Shown here: positions 12,101 through 23,480 of the stretch, one piece after another
Layout: the number at the start of each line of letters is the position of its first letter
Position numbering within the stretch: position 1 is the stretch's first letter
Notes under the pieces: model-generated
The model's input: the letters and a program-made list of their open reading frames with translations, nothing else
What the model was told of the DNA's origin: nothing
Database searches by the model: none
Program-made: the position numbers and the translations under genes
Source of the DNA: Stenogyne calaminthoides
Taxonomy: Eukaryota; Streptophyta; Magnoliopsida; Lamiales; Lamiaceae
Assembly (NCBI GenBank): GCA_037126765.1
Contig: JBBCBC010000001.1
Location: forward strand, 32,100,804-32,164,803
Length of the DNA stretch: 64,000 nucleotides
Direction of reading: 5' to 3'

Positions 12101-12200
12101 TCCGATGTGCTTACATTATTACGGGGGATTCTACTAATGGGGGAAGGCGAAGGGAACTATAATGGTCGGATTGAACAGAGGAATTCGAGCAAGAGGCCAT
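9130..12200 (-). CDS. Four-exon gene with PF04195-like gypsy-type transposon domain and C-terminal coiled coil; two probable homopolymer frameshifts
   Basis: Proposed exons are 12200-11171, 11107-10934, 10848-10305 and 10222-9130. The introns are 11170-11108, 10933-10849 and 10304-10223, all GT...AG, and all join the reading frame correctly. The ATG at 12200 starts MASCSNSSVQS. The domain core, LRFPLHLAITRLL through NGWHMVMSFLTLF to WKEKFWFVGGDW (about 11560-11250), matches what I know of PF04195 proteins. Exon 3 is basic and low-complexity, with RPSSGPGESSRAQRGSR and repeated SEQGP units. Exon 4 has a long Gln/Glu-rich coiled coil with AQEDAR/AQEEMN repeats (about 10000-9600) and an acidic tail to the stop. 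The frame is broken at a C5 run (about 12138-12142) and an A8 run (about 11619-11626). These may be true lesions or consensus errors. In plants such genes ride in Ty3/gypsy Tat-type elements, often antisense. Function unknown. Confidence 0.65.
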
Positions 12201-12346
12201 GATTATAAAGTAGAAGAAGAATGCGGCGGTTACCTGAATGATTTTCTTCGGCGGAACAATGAATCCTTCGCCGGAAACTTTCGAATCGCGGAAGACGATA
12301 AAAGAGTAGAGGAGAAAGGAAAAAATTTTAAAGTAGAGAAATATGA

Positions 12347-12355
12347 TTTAAATAG
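12347..12355 (-). promoter_or_regulatory. Candidate TATA box of the gypsy-type gene
   Basis: On the minus strand TATTTAAAT lies about 150 bp upstream of the ATG at 12200. A short pyrimidine-rich leader follows it, as expected for an RNA polymerase II promoter with an ordinary 5'UTR. Confidence 0.4.
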
Positions 12356-12359
12356 ACAC

Positions 12360-13214
12360 CGGTACTAATTCAAGTTTCAAATATGAATTGACGATGCCAA
12401 ACATGGTCCAATCAGATTTTAACAATAAATGCCCAATGTAGAATACAAAAAGCGACCGGTGGGGTATTGTTGTGTTCGATATAATAAATCGTGATTAATC
12501 GAACATCAAAGAAATGCGTGTAATGTTTGAATATAATAATCATGCCCGTGGATGAGTTACTTTTTGTTCGCCAATCGATCGTAATTGCTCGGCCACCTAC
12601 CGAACAAACGTAACAGTCAAGATTTCAACTCAAATCTCAAGAACCGACATCTTAAAAGCGGCGAGCGAAAAAGTCCAACCGAACAAAAGATTAATTCTCG
12701 ATGATTAAAAGAGCGTCCTCTGCATTTACGCGTTTGTACAAAGATCAATCTAGAAGATGAAGTCGAACGTGGCAACACCAATCGAGTTCTTGCATGATCC
12801 AAAGAATCCAAAGACATGCTTTACCAATCCAAATCATGCTTGACCGCACTATAAATGGAAGAAAAAAAAGAAGAAAGGGTTGGTTCATAAAATAATCCCG
12901 AAAATATAGCCTACAAAAAAAATCCCGAGAGGTGAGGAAAGAAAAAAATTAGAGTGTTCATCCACATATATGAAAAACCCTAGAACTCATTCGATAACTT
13001 TGCATCGATTCATCTTCATAAGATGTATCAAGAATCTGTCGATAAAAAGCTCGTAATACTACATCCTCGGCTTGGTATGCCCCGGAGTAGTCATATGTTG
13101 ACGAATCGGGTCAACAAATTCAACTTATTTATGTTTATCTTACACGATATGTTTTGTTTGTGAGTTGTAATTAAATTAGCCACATAATATTCATCAATCA
13201 AAACGACTCGCGAC
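12360..13214 (+). repeat. Non-coding stretch, possible Ty3/gypsy LTR remnant
   Basis: No coding sequence is recognisable. On the plus strand a TATAAAT at 12850 is followed by an A-rich leader and CCCTAGAACTC, the layout of a U3-R-U5 promoter. A purine-rich stretch at 12299-12326 could be a polypurine tract. If it is an LTR, the gene at 9130-12200 is antisense to its element, as described for some Tat-lineage elements. No TG...CA boundary or partner LTR is found here. The stretch ends where F2 LTR sequence begins at about 13215. Confidence 0.3.
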
Positions 13215-13375
13215 AAATGTAACACGTACTATTTAATGAACAGTTATGCAATAAATATATGTAACATTCGATGATATTTAAAGCATCAGTGATAAACAAT
13301 TTATTTCAAGAAATAAGTCCAAAATTGTTTTGATTATACAAAGTAAAAGCATACTTTCGAAAGATAATCCCAACA
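13215..13375 (-). repeat. E1 3' LTR remnant
   Basis: The last 161 bp match the right ends of the other F2 LTRs (AATGTAACACGTACTATTT through ATAATCCCAACA). Homology stops abruptly at about 13215 against unrelated sequence. Confidence 0.8.
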
Positions 13376-13489
13376 ATCGCCACTTATACTCAAAGTCCTT
13401 TTAAGTATACTACAACATGTCTCGTGTAGTTCCTAATTCGTGACATCTAATGTCACCTACACGAACCTAATAATTTCTCCCACTTATAC

Positions 13490-16160
13490 TCAAAGCAGAT
13501 TGGCAACGATTTTGACACCCATTCCTTCCACATGTCTCTCGAATGTATTCAGAGGCAGACCCTTTGTGAATGGATCTGATAGGTTATCTTCAGACGCTAT
13601 CTTTGCCACATCTATATCTCCTCTCTTAACAATATCTCGTATAAGATGGTTCCTTTCAATGTATTTGCTGGCCTTGTGGGCTCTTGGTTCCCTTGAATTT
13701 GCAACTGCTCCGGTATTGTCACAATAAACAGTGATTCTGCTGGGCAAATTCGGAACTACATTTAAGTCCACTAGGAAGTTCTTGAGCCAAACTGCTTCTT
13801 TCGCTGCCTCGCAAGCAGCTACATATTCGGCTTCCAAGGTAGAATCTGCTACGCATTTCTGCTTGACGCTTCTCCATGTCACGGCTCCTTCCCCCATGCA
13901 AAACACACTACCGGAGGTAGATTTTCTGGAGTCTATGTCTGATTGGAAATCCGAGTCCGTGTAGTCGATGGGGATTAGTCTATCTGACTGATAAATTAAC
14001 ATTCTATCCCGAGTTCTTTTCAGATACTTCAGAATGTTTTTAACTGCCGTCTAATGTTCTTTCCCCCGGGTTACTTTGATATCTTGCCACCATGACAATG
14101 GCAAAGCAGATATCTGGTCTCGTACACAGCATTGCATATATAAGGCTTCCGACAGCCGAAGCATATGGAATGCCTCTCATGTCATCTATCTCCTTTTGCG
14201 TCTTAGGGCACATTTTCTTGGATAGATGGATTCCATGTCTAAAAGGTACGAAGCCTTTCTTGGAATCCTGCATGCTGAATCGTTTCAAGACAGTGTTTAT
14301 GTATGAAGCTTGCGATAAGCCTATCATCCTTTTCTTGCGATCTCGAGTGATCTTGATCCCAAGGATGTGTGCGGCTTCCCCTAAGTCCTTCATATCAAAT
14401 TGTTTTGAAAGCCATGCTCTTAAGTCTGATAACACCCTTACATCATTCCCAATGATCAGAATGTCATCTACGTATAGTACTAAGAATATCAATGCAGTTC
14501 CGACACTCTTTTTGTACACACAACTTTCGAACTCATTTTGATCAAACCCATAAGACTTTATAACATGATCAAAACATTGGTTCCAAGCTCTGGATGCTTG
14601 TTTGAGTCCGTAAATGGACTTCATGAGCTTACAAACTAGGTGTTCTTGGCCTTTTTCAATGAAGCCTTGGGGTTGTTGCATATAGATCTCTTCATCAAGA
14701 CTTCCGTTAAGGAAAGCTGTCTTGACATCCATTTGCCAGACTTCAAAGTCGAGATGCGCAGCAATCGATAAGAGAATTCGGATGGACTTGAGCATGGCTA
14801 CGGGCGAAAAAGTTTCCTCATAATCGATCCCTTCTTTTTGAGTATAACCTTTCGCCAAGAGTCTTGCCTTGAAGGTTTCCACCTTCCCGTCCGGTCTTCT
14901 TTTTCTCTTATACACCCACTTGCAACCAATGGGTTTGACCCTATTAAGTGGTTCGACTAGCTCCCATACTCTGTTATGATTCATAGAACCCATTTCGACT
15001 TTCATTGCTGTTTGCCAAGAATCTGCAACCTTGTCTTGGATTGCCTCGTCATACGTCCATGGGTCTGATTCGTCTTGTCCAGGAATCAAGTCCGAGGACT
15101 CTCCTATTCCCATGAATCTCTCGGGCTGTTTCACAACCCTCCCACTACGACGAGGTTCCGGTTGTGTAAGTGTGTCGTTTGGTATGTCATCTTGTACAGT
15201 TGGCATTGAGGTTAGCCCCCTTAGCTCATTTAAGGTAATCTCACTTCTGGGTCTTCTTTCGTTCATATAGTCTTCTTCCAAAAATCTAAAGCGTGCTTAT
15301 TACCACCTTTTGATCTTCGGGACCATAGAACATACACCCTTTTGTTCCCTCAGAGTATCCCACAAACAACCTTAATTCTGATCGAGGATCTAATTTTCTG
15401 GCTTCCTTTTCCAACACGTTGGTCGGACACCCCCCAAATCCTCATGTGTCTCAAACTAGGCTTGTGCCCGGTCCACAATTCTTTGGGAGTTTTGGGAACC
15501 GATTTGGATGGCACCAAGTTCAGAATGTAGGTCTTTCTTTGTTTCCAAGGCATGACCCCGAGCGACTTGGGAAGATCCGCATAACTCATCATAGATCTAA
15601 CCATTTCCAAAAGAGTTCTCGTTTTTAAGCTCAACCCAACCCCGTTTTGTTGAGGGGTTTGGTCTGATTAGTAATGGGTCAAAACTCATCGCTGAGGTAT
15701 TCGCCTCCACGATCGGATCGTAGAGACTTGATACGTTTTTCCCTATGATTCTCTGATTTATGCTTCATCAGGAAAATATAACCGTACCTTGAGTAATCAT
15801 CAATAAAAGTGACGAAATACTCATAACCTCCTCTTGCTTTGGTTTACATTGGACCACATACATCTGTGTGAACGATTTCTAACACTTCTTTGGCTCTATT
15901 CCCCATGGCTCCAAATGCCCTCTTGGTCATTTTACCCTCCAAACATGATTCGCAGGTTGGAATTGGTTCAAGTTGGAGAGACTCCAGTGAACCTACTTCT
16001 TCCAACCTTTGGATCCTCTTTGGATTAATATGTCCCAATCTTAGATGCCATAGAAGTGTCTCGTTCATGTTTTCTTTTATCGGAAACAGTTGATGTGTTA
16101 TAGGATGCATTTCGTGAGTGGTGTGCACATTTAATTGTATAGAGATTTTCCATCAATGTC
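13490..16160 (-). pseudogene. pol: E1 pol: integrase, reverse transcriptase and RNase H
   Basis: The integrase zinc domain lies in 16128-15844 (LWHLRLGHIN, CESCLEGK) with the first core motif VHTDVCGPM. It continues through stops to 15350. RT is a 413-codon open frame (15281-14040) with KWVYKRKRRPDGKVETFKARL, WQMDVKTAFLNG, SIYGLKQASRAWN and the catalytic LYVDDILIIG. RNase H (14002-13490) has DSRKSTSGSVF, EAEYVAACEAAKEAVWL and the DPFTKGLP tail. The RT frame ends in GERTLDGS at 14040 and RNase H resumes in another frame, so there is a frameshift near 14050. The integrase has several stops. RT itself is intact, so this copy is fairly young. It would have copied and integrated element RNA. Confidence 0.92.
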
Positions 16161-16404
16161 CCGTAACAGACACACTCATCATTTTAAGAAATAATTTCAT
16201 TCTTATTAGAAGAAACTAAGTGTCTATTAACAGAATTTTAGAAACTGAAAGTGAATTCTTTCTAAAACTGGGAACATAAAGAACATCTCTTAAAATTAGA
16301 ACTCTGTCTTCAAAAAGACTGGTGCACTTCTCCCACTGCTTCAGCTGCCACTCTCTTAGCATCGCCCAGTATGATGAGGATCTCACTGCCACTAAGTTGC
16401 CGGA

Positions 16405-17100
16405 TCAGTTTGAACCCGTGAAGCAAACATGATTAGTAGATCTCGTATCAACCACCCACGAATGAGAAGTATACTCCGCTAAACAAGTTTCACCAACTAG
16501 TGCGTGAGAATTACCTTTCTTTCCATCCCTTTTGGGGTTGGAACATGCAAACCTCCATTGTCCTCTTTCACCGCAACTTAAGCACTTCCTCTTTGGATTT
16601 TCCTTGACACCACCAGCATTCGCCATCTTATCATTGCCCTTGGCAACAGTTTAGTCTGATTGCTTATGGCCTTTGGTAACCTTCTTCTTCTTGCCATCCC
16701 TTGGCCTAGAAGATGAAGACGGACCACTTACTGTCAAAGCTTGAGTTTGGTGCCCTATCAACATCTCTGCCGAGACCAAAGCTTGCAACAAATCAGCTAG
16801 CGAGGCAAAAATTGCTCAGAAACTTTTGGGCAGAGAGTGAAATACCAAATTCATCTGAGTCTCCAGATTATAATCTGCACTTAGAACCTCAAGTTTGTTC
16901 AGATGGGCCATCAATTTTGAGGACGTAATCCCTTACGGGTTTGTCCTCCACCATTTTCAGCGACAACATCTCTCGCAAGGTGATCTAATGAGTCTCACAT
17001 TTTTGACTCGTTAGTTGGCTCATCTGATTTTGGTGTGTCAAGAATCCACTTGTGCTTTTGTGCAGTGAGGACAATTTTAATTTTTTTCGTTTCCAATCAA
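16405..17100 (-). pseudogene. gag: E1 gag C-terminus and protease, degraded
   Basis: An open stretch at 16626-16405 holds a nucleocapsid knuckle, CLSCGERGQWRFAC, where the usual His is Gln. The protease site reads VVDTRSTNHVC instead of the DTG seen in E2 (MDTGSTDHVC), so the catalytic triplet has lost its Gly. Upstream, about 16640-17100, gag is recognisable only by similarity to the E2 and E3 leader-gag boundary and has no long frame. The substitutions in both metal-binding and catalytic motifs argue that this copy is inactive. Confidence 0.7.
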
Positions 17101-17929
17101 TATATTTTCCATACATATTTGACTTTAAGTATATAAACAGTGGATTAAAAGGTAACGACATGCTGAACTGAAATAAATAATATGCATAAGCATAAATATA
17201 TCACAAGGTTCGATCACATGCATCATATTAAAATCTAAAAAAAAATATGAACATGCATCAGCCAACATCTCAAAACAGTTTAAATAAGCCACGTGGGGTG
17301 GGTCATTATTTAAACACATTCAAGCGAGTTACAAACAAGAAACGATTTAAAACCTTTAATATCCAGATTAATAGTTGGCTCCCACTTGACCAATATAAAA
17401 TTGACAGGGACTTGGGAAGTATATGCATATCAATTTTATACCTAAGTAATAACCATGATTAAATCTGAAATTATTATTTAAAGCTTTGAACGAGCCTCGT
17501 GGGGAGGGTCATCGTCGCCACTAGTAATAATTCACAATCATCCATTTGGAATTCATTCATGTGAAAGCTAACTTTTGACCGTCCCGTGGGGGGAATTTCT
17601 CCAAAAGAATTCACAAATAAATAAATCATAGAGGTCAAAATTAATTCAATTTTATTATCCGGAATAAAATTGTCAATTAATTATTTAAACATACTTAGTA
17701 ATTTTTTGAAGGTGAGATTTTTCATTGGGCAACTCTCATTCAAACACATTTAAACAAATTAAATAAAGCATAAGATAACACAATAATAAATCAAGCAAAG
17801 CGGAAAAATAAACATATTGGGCACAAATTATCCAATTGTCATGGTTTGATTTTTCTTGGCTTGATTTTGAAAGAAAACTTAACGTCTTGAATTTCTCCCA
17901 CTCGATCGTCTTGAAAAGAACTCCGTCTC

Positions 17930-18330
17930 GAAACGCCATGCCAAGTAGCTCGCAGCCAGGATGCACGCTCGCATCCGCCCGGCCACTTGGCCAAGTCAGC
18001 CTCGGCAGCGGCTTAGTACCAGCCTCGTTAAGCTCGTGTACCCGCGCCATCAGCGCTCAGCGCAGCCGACTTTGCCTCGCCAGTAACTTCGGCGGCATGG
18101 CGCGCGTCAGGTCTGATGCCGTCTTGTATGACCGCGCGTGCTCGCCTTCGCGGTCAACTTGGCGCCTGGCCGCCGCGTGTGCATATGAACTGCCGTCTTG
18201 TATGACTGATCCTCGCTTCGGCCCTCGGCCTCGCCCCATGCCCGTCGTCGCGTCACCGCGCATGCCTTCGCCAGCGCGTTTTGTGGGGCGCCGCCACCCA
18301 CGCCAGTTACGGATCTTATCCTTTAATTCT
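17930..18330 (-). repeat. GC-rich copy-specific module in E1 leader
   Basis: About 400 bp of strikingly GC-rich DNA lies between AT-rich conserved flanks (TGATTTTTCTTGGCTTGATTTT on the left, TTTATTTACAAAAAATAAAT on the right). The edge near GCCAAGTAGCTC is shared with E2, then the interiors diverge. Open frames exist on both strands, as expected from GC-rich DNA with few stops. None is convincing. Confidence 0.65.
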
Positions 18331-18640
18331 TCCGTCTCATTGCTCCGTTTAGATCCGGTTATAATTTATTTACAAAAAATAAATAAACCTAGATCTAGAC
18401 TAGTCTATTATATTGATCAAATCAAATAAATCCTAATTTACTCATGGATTTTCTCACGAGGCAAAACGAATCCGAACGAATCGAATTAAAAACCACAATT
18501 TATATGCATGCATAAATAAACACATTAAATTCCATGATAATTGGATACCTGCAAAAAAGATCTAGCATTTCTACTATCCAATTTCAAATTTAATGACAAC
18601 GAATTAAATTACAATTTAAAATTCAGAGCCCGAAACTGTG

Positions 18641-18652
18641 GCTCTAATACCA
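18641..18652 (-). promoter_or_regulatory. E1 primer-binding site
   Basis: Minus strand TGGTATTAGAGC, one mismatch from the initiator-Met tRNA site TGGTATCAGAGC, two bases inside the LTR end. Confidence 0.8.
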
Positions 18653-18970
18653 GTTATTGGGGAATAAGTTGCACAGATCTACTCGGGATGAATATTTAAA
18701 TACAAATTTAATTCGTATAATTATTACTAGCATGAATTAATCCTATATTAATTCAAATAATAATCCAACAACAAATCATGCATATAAACAATTCACGTAA
18801 ATCCTACGCATGCGGAAATTTTACGAGTTTACGTGAACATACCTCTTGGGACGGCAATGGTCTTGTTGATTAGACACACCAAAAGAACATCCCAAGTATT
18901 CCCTTAATCCTTGCTCGACTATCCGGTGGTAGGACGCTTGCGAACAATTAACAAAAGTAAAATAAACTTG

Positions 18971-21090
18971 TGTTGGTCCCGGTGCAAACGAGTCTTACAC
19001 GTGTATGGGGGGGAATACACGTGTTCAGTGTTTTTAAAACTTTTCTTACTGAGGTCAGCTTGGGTCAGATAATCCGAAAGATTAGGTTACGAGAAGCACA
19101 GACGCTCTAAGTCAAAGTCTCATCGAGACAGTGATCCCGAGTCGCTTTTCGGATACCTCGAGATAATCCAAACCGAGTCCCGAGTATCAGAGATCCCGAG
19201 TTGCTTGGATCGATAACTAACTTATCGAACCCTCGAAGAGTAAGTTCGGTTTGGTAACTATCTCGTTTCTAGCTTTACTCGACATGTCTTGAATGGTTGG
19301 CCCTTAGTTTATACTCGCTTTAAGCTTTGCTGAAAACCTTCCTGAATGGAATAGTGATTAAGCTGTGATTCAGTTATGCAACTTCAGTGGATTGATTCCA
19401 ACTGAATATCGATGAAAAAATATGCTTTCAAATTCGAGTCAATGCAACGATTAAGCACGTATAAAAAAAGCAATAAACAACACAAAGAATTATAGTGGTT
19501 CGTAGATTCAAGCTCCTACATCCACTCTCTCGATCCTCGAGAAATTCACTAATCACTTCTGAGCTTTCTGACTACCTCGCGTAGTTTACTTACTCAACTC
19601 GGCCCTGAGCTTTCTGACTACTCCACGTAGTTTATTTACTCAACCCGACCTTGAGTTTTCTGACTACCTCCGTAGTTTACTAACTCAAACACAAACAAGC
19701 TTTCAGACTACCTCTGTAGCTTACTAACTTCTCCTCTAGAGTTTTCTGACTACTCCGCGTAGTTTACTAACTCTTTACAACTCTTCTCACCAACAAACAC
19801 ACTCCAACTACCTTCTCAAGGGTTTGGGGTTTCTCGGTTGGTTTCCAACTAGGATGAGACATCCTTTACAATGAAGTACAATGCAAAGGGTTAGGATATC
19901 TCGACTAAGCTTTGGATAAATCTTATCAAGCTAGGCTTAGTTTAGTGAGCTCTCTTCAACATAGAAGCACTTGGGAAATTCTAAGTTTTTCGATTGCTTT
20001 AACTTTTGCGATAATAAGTTTGAGCTCTTGAGTTGCGTATAAATTTCCCGTAACCTTACAATGTAGAGGGTCACCAGTATTTATAGGCATACACCAAGGT
20101 CACTCTTGAAAACTATCCGTTGGAGAGATAACTTCGTGAGTTTCCTCTTATGGTGTGTGAGGAACGGCTATATTTAGGTTTTGAAACTCCCTAACACGTT
20201 TTAGGCAATAGTCTTTCATGTAGCCGGTCTTCACTTTTTGCAGTCTGGAACTTTTGTACATCTGACATCTTTTTCAGCGGCCTGTCACTGTCAGTGTCAG
20301 TATGGTACAGTGTTGTCTTCCTCTTTTTGACTTTTGTCTCAAGTTAAAGGTAGACACCTTCAACGGCTCTTTTGGTTACAAACTCTGAGTTGATATAACC
20401 TTAACAACACTTTGTCTTAGTTCCTTTTGTCTGCATGGGAATGTCTTGGGCAATATCTATTTTCTAAGGAATCGCGATCTTTTCAGTATTGCATCCTTCA
20501 GATAGATATTTTCAGTACCTCGGAACATTCAGGTTTATACTGAGCATTCAGTACATTACTGAGTCTTCAGTAATTACTGTGCCTTCAGTATTTTTGATCT
20601 TCAATCTTCAGTCTTCAGTCTTGCGTCTTCAGAGTCTTCTGAATCTTCAGGGTCTTCTGAGTTTTCAGCGTCTTCTAAGTCTTCAGAGTCTTCTGAGTCT
20701 TTACAGATATACTGACTGATATACTGAGTCTTCATGCTGAGTCTTCAGTTCCTCAGTATCATACTGAGTCTTCAGTATCTCAGTTTCACACTGAGTCTTC
20801 AGATACTCAGTTTCTCACTGAGTCTTCAGATTCTCAGTTTCCTACTGAGTCTTCAGAACTTAAGTTTCATGCTGAAACTTCAGTTTCTTTCAGAAACATA
20901 CTGATTCCTTAAGAGTCTTCAGAACCTATCTTGATTTATATCTGCTGACTATACATTTTGCAGATAACATCCTGAATACTCTAAAACTGAATCCTGACTC
21001 AACTATCAAGATCATTCTGAACATGTAATACTTAGGGGTTTTGGGATCTAATCAAAATCATATATCTTTTATTAAATTCATCTCCCAACA
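18971..21090 (-). mobile_element. Solo D-type LTR inserted in the E1 5' LTR
   Basis: The boundaries are TGTTGGTCCCGGTGC and ATCTCCCAACA, the same ends as the D 3' LTR (54992-57013). It is flanked by ACTTG (18966-18970) and ACTTT (21091-21095), a TSD with one change. Removing it restores the uninterrupted F2 sequence seen at 30240-30270. No internal sequence remains, so it is a solo LTR left by LTR-LTR recombination. Confidence 0.9.
20560..20900 (-). repeat. Tandem CTTCAG-type repeats in the solo LTR
   Basis: Repeated units of the kind GAGTCTTCAG and TACTGAGTCTTCAG occur in tandem. They are equivalent to the units at 6180-6800 on the other strand. Confidence 0.75.
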
Positions 21091-22233
21091 ACTTTGTTGC
21101 ACCACCTTTGTGGATTTACTAATTTTTCCAGCACATGGAATTGTACACTACTCACAATTGACGTTTTTCGAAAAAATAAAATCCGTCGACGTTTCAAAAT
21201 ATTTGATATTTTATCGACGCTGAGAATGAAACATTCATCCCCTATTTATAGAGGGTGGTGGTCGAAATTTCATGTGGAATAGGGAGGACAAAATCATTTC
21301 TTGATCTCCAAGAAATCTTGAATATATCTCATATATTCTTTTCTCCATAATTAAATATTCCACAAAATCCCACTTTCTTATTTGTTATGGAATATTTCGA
21401 AATATTAGGGAACAAGAATCCAAGATTTGGATCTTCTTGAATTTATGAGATATTCTTGTATTTCAAGAAATAGATATCTTTCATAATATCTTTTCAAGAA
21501 AATCAAGAAAATCTTTCTTGCCCTTTATATTTCAAAATTTTCGAAAATAACTATATGGATAACCAAGTGGGAGATTTCTTGATGAGATAATCTTGTATTC
21601 CAAGAATACATATCTTCATTCCAATAAAGCTTATGAACCTCCCAAGGGGGCAAATCGAACAAGTGTACTTGCACACGATTCTCCGTATTAAATCTTAGCA
21701 ATCGCATGTGACCAATAATATTGCCCAAGATAAAAGTATTGAATCTCGTTGATTCTCTACCCATGATAAGTCAAAGCAATAGTTACCAACCACACGTGAT
21801 CCTATTTAAGGAACAAAGATTAAGAAATAACGAACCACTGAGGTCTAATTCTTCCTTGTTCAGTTCTGAAGAATTTGTCCTCCTGTAGGTCCTATTCAGT
21901 GCATCAGTCATGCACTAGTGTAATCTCTTGGTCAAGACAAGTCAATCCGAGCCTTACACTTCAACCTTTCACGATGGATTGTTCATTTCCATCTAGGTCG
22001 TGAATGGTGTACTTTTAGTTACAAGGGATTGTTAATTTAATCTTCTGTGATCTGGTATCACTAAATTAACTACAATGTAACACATACTATTTAATGAACA
22101 GTTATGCAATAAATATATGTAACATTCGATGATATTTAAAGCATCAGTGATAAACAATTTATTTCAGTAAATAAGTCCGAAATTCAGTTTGATTATACAA
22201 AGTAAAAGCATACTTTCCAGTATAATCCCAACA

Positions 22234-23480
22234 TTCACGTCAGTCGAACGCTTTCTTTTATTACTTGAAATAGTAGATGTGTTATAGGATGCATTCTGTG
22301 AGTGATGTGCATAGTTAATAATATAGAGATTGTTCCGTAAAGTTCTATAACAAATAACCACATCATTACGAAAAACAGTAACATGTTTATAAAAACGGAC
22401 AAAATATCCATTAGAAAATAGTTTGGAAACAGAAATAATGTTTTTGCGAAAAATAGGAACATAAAGAACATCTATTAAAATTAAAACTCTTGTCTTCAAA
22501 AGACAGGTACACGTCTCCCACTGCTTCAGCTGCCACTCTCGTAGCATCACCTAGCTTGATGAGGATCTCACTTCCACTAAGTTGTCGAGTCCGCTTGAAC
22601 CCCAGTAATGTGAAACAAACATGATCAGTGGACCCCGTATCCATTACCCACGAATGGGTAGCATACGCCGCTAAACAAGTTTCAACAACTAATGCTTGAG
22701 AATTACCTTTCTTTCCTTTCCTCTTAGGATTGGAACAGACTAACTTCCAATGTCCCTTTTCACCGCATTTGAAACATTTTCCTTTTGGTTTCTTTTGGAC
22801 ACCTAACCAACTGACTGCCTTACCTTTCTTCGCAGGGGCTTTGCTTTGGATCTGACTTTCTGCCTCCTCTATAATCTTACCATCCATTGGCCTAGATCTC
22901 GAGAGAAGTTTCTTAGTCACCAAAGGCTCGTCTTCTTGTCCCAAATGTTTCTCTATTGTCTCCAAGGTCTCTTGTAGAGTATCCATAGTAAACATGTGAT
23001 CACTGATCACAAAATTACAATAAAACTCATCAAAACACCTTGGAAGAGTTAGGAACAAGAATTTGATTTGAGCCTCATCACAATACTTAGTACTGAGGTA
23101 AGCAAGATTTTCAAAATGGCGTCTGACCCTGAGAACATCATCCCTCACAGGTGTTCCCTCGGTAATTTTTAACTTTTCCACGTCATTTTGATGAAACTCT
23201 TTAGTCATGTGGTTTTCTGTGGAAAACATTTCCTCAAGACTTTGTACAATTTCCGCAGCTGATTCAACCCCCTCATGAAGTCAAGATTATACATTTCATT
23301 GATTCGTTGGCTTGCTCCCAGATTTTGTACAAACATCTCTCCACATTTGATGACCTTTCAGTAAGTTTTTCAGGTATGGATCCGCCAAGAACCCAATGAT
23401 GTTGTTGTGCAGTGAAGACAAATGTCATATTCTTTTTCCAAATCACATAGTTTTCACCAGCATATATTTCAATGCATTAA
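22234..23480 (-). pseudogene. gag: E2 gag and protease, partial
   Basis: A 272-codon frame (23229-22411) encodes the C-terminal half of gag. It has a helical region, then a basic linker, an intact CCHC zinc knuckle CFKCGEKGHWKLVC and the protease catalytic site MDTGSTDHVCF, followed by about 60 residues of protease. Upstream to about 23480, gag continues in other frames with motifs like TAQQHHWVLGG. Downstream a second frame (22550-22164) carries the pre-integrase part. The knuckle and DTG triplet are intact here, unlike in E1. The copy is broken by frameshifts and by the junction at 22233. Confidence 0.85.

Larger units (their letters stand above)
17100..18654 (-). other. E1 untranslated leader
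   Basis: This is the non-coding region between PBS and gag. AT-rich blocks (GTTGGCTCCCACTTGACCAA, GGGAGGGTCATCGTCGCCAC) recur in E2 (about 23480-24110) and E3 (about 26640-27420). A GC-rich module sits at 17930-18330. No convincing coding sequence is seen. Confidence 0.7.
13215..22233 (-). mobile_element. E1: F2-family Ty1/copia element, minus strand, 3' LTR truncated
   Basis: Read on the minus strand the order is 5' LTR (22233-18655), PBS, leader with a GC-rich module, gag remnant, protease, integrase, RT, RNase H, polypurine tract and a 161-bp remnant of the 3' LTR (13375-13215). The domain order PR-IN-RT-RH identifies Ty1/copia. A D-type solo LTR is inserted in its 5' LTR. The right flank is internal sequence of E2, so E1 appears to have inserted into E2. 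No left TSD can be read because the 3' LTR is truncated. Confidence 0.85.
18655..22233 (-). repeat. E1 5' LTR (F2 family), interrupted
   Basis: F2 LTR from TATTGGGGAATAAG (TGTTGGGG in other copies) to ATAATCCCAACA. Without the 2120-bp solo LTR at 18971-21090 it is about 1.46 kb. The TATA region CCCCTATTTATAGAGGG at about 21240 matches the other F2 LTRs. It is a duplicate in type of 24888-26607, 28185-29632 and 29922-31754. Confidence 0.85.

Noticed and set aside
17836..18429. 197-codon plus-strand frame in GC-rich DNA
   Set aside because: It lies antisense to E1 in the GC-rich leader module, where stops are rare by composition. It has no family motif and the matching E2 and E3 modules do not keep it.
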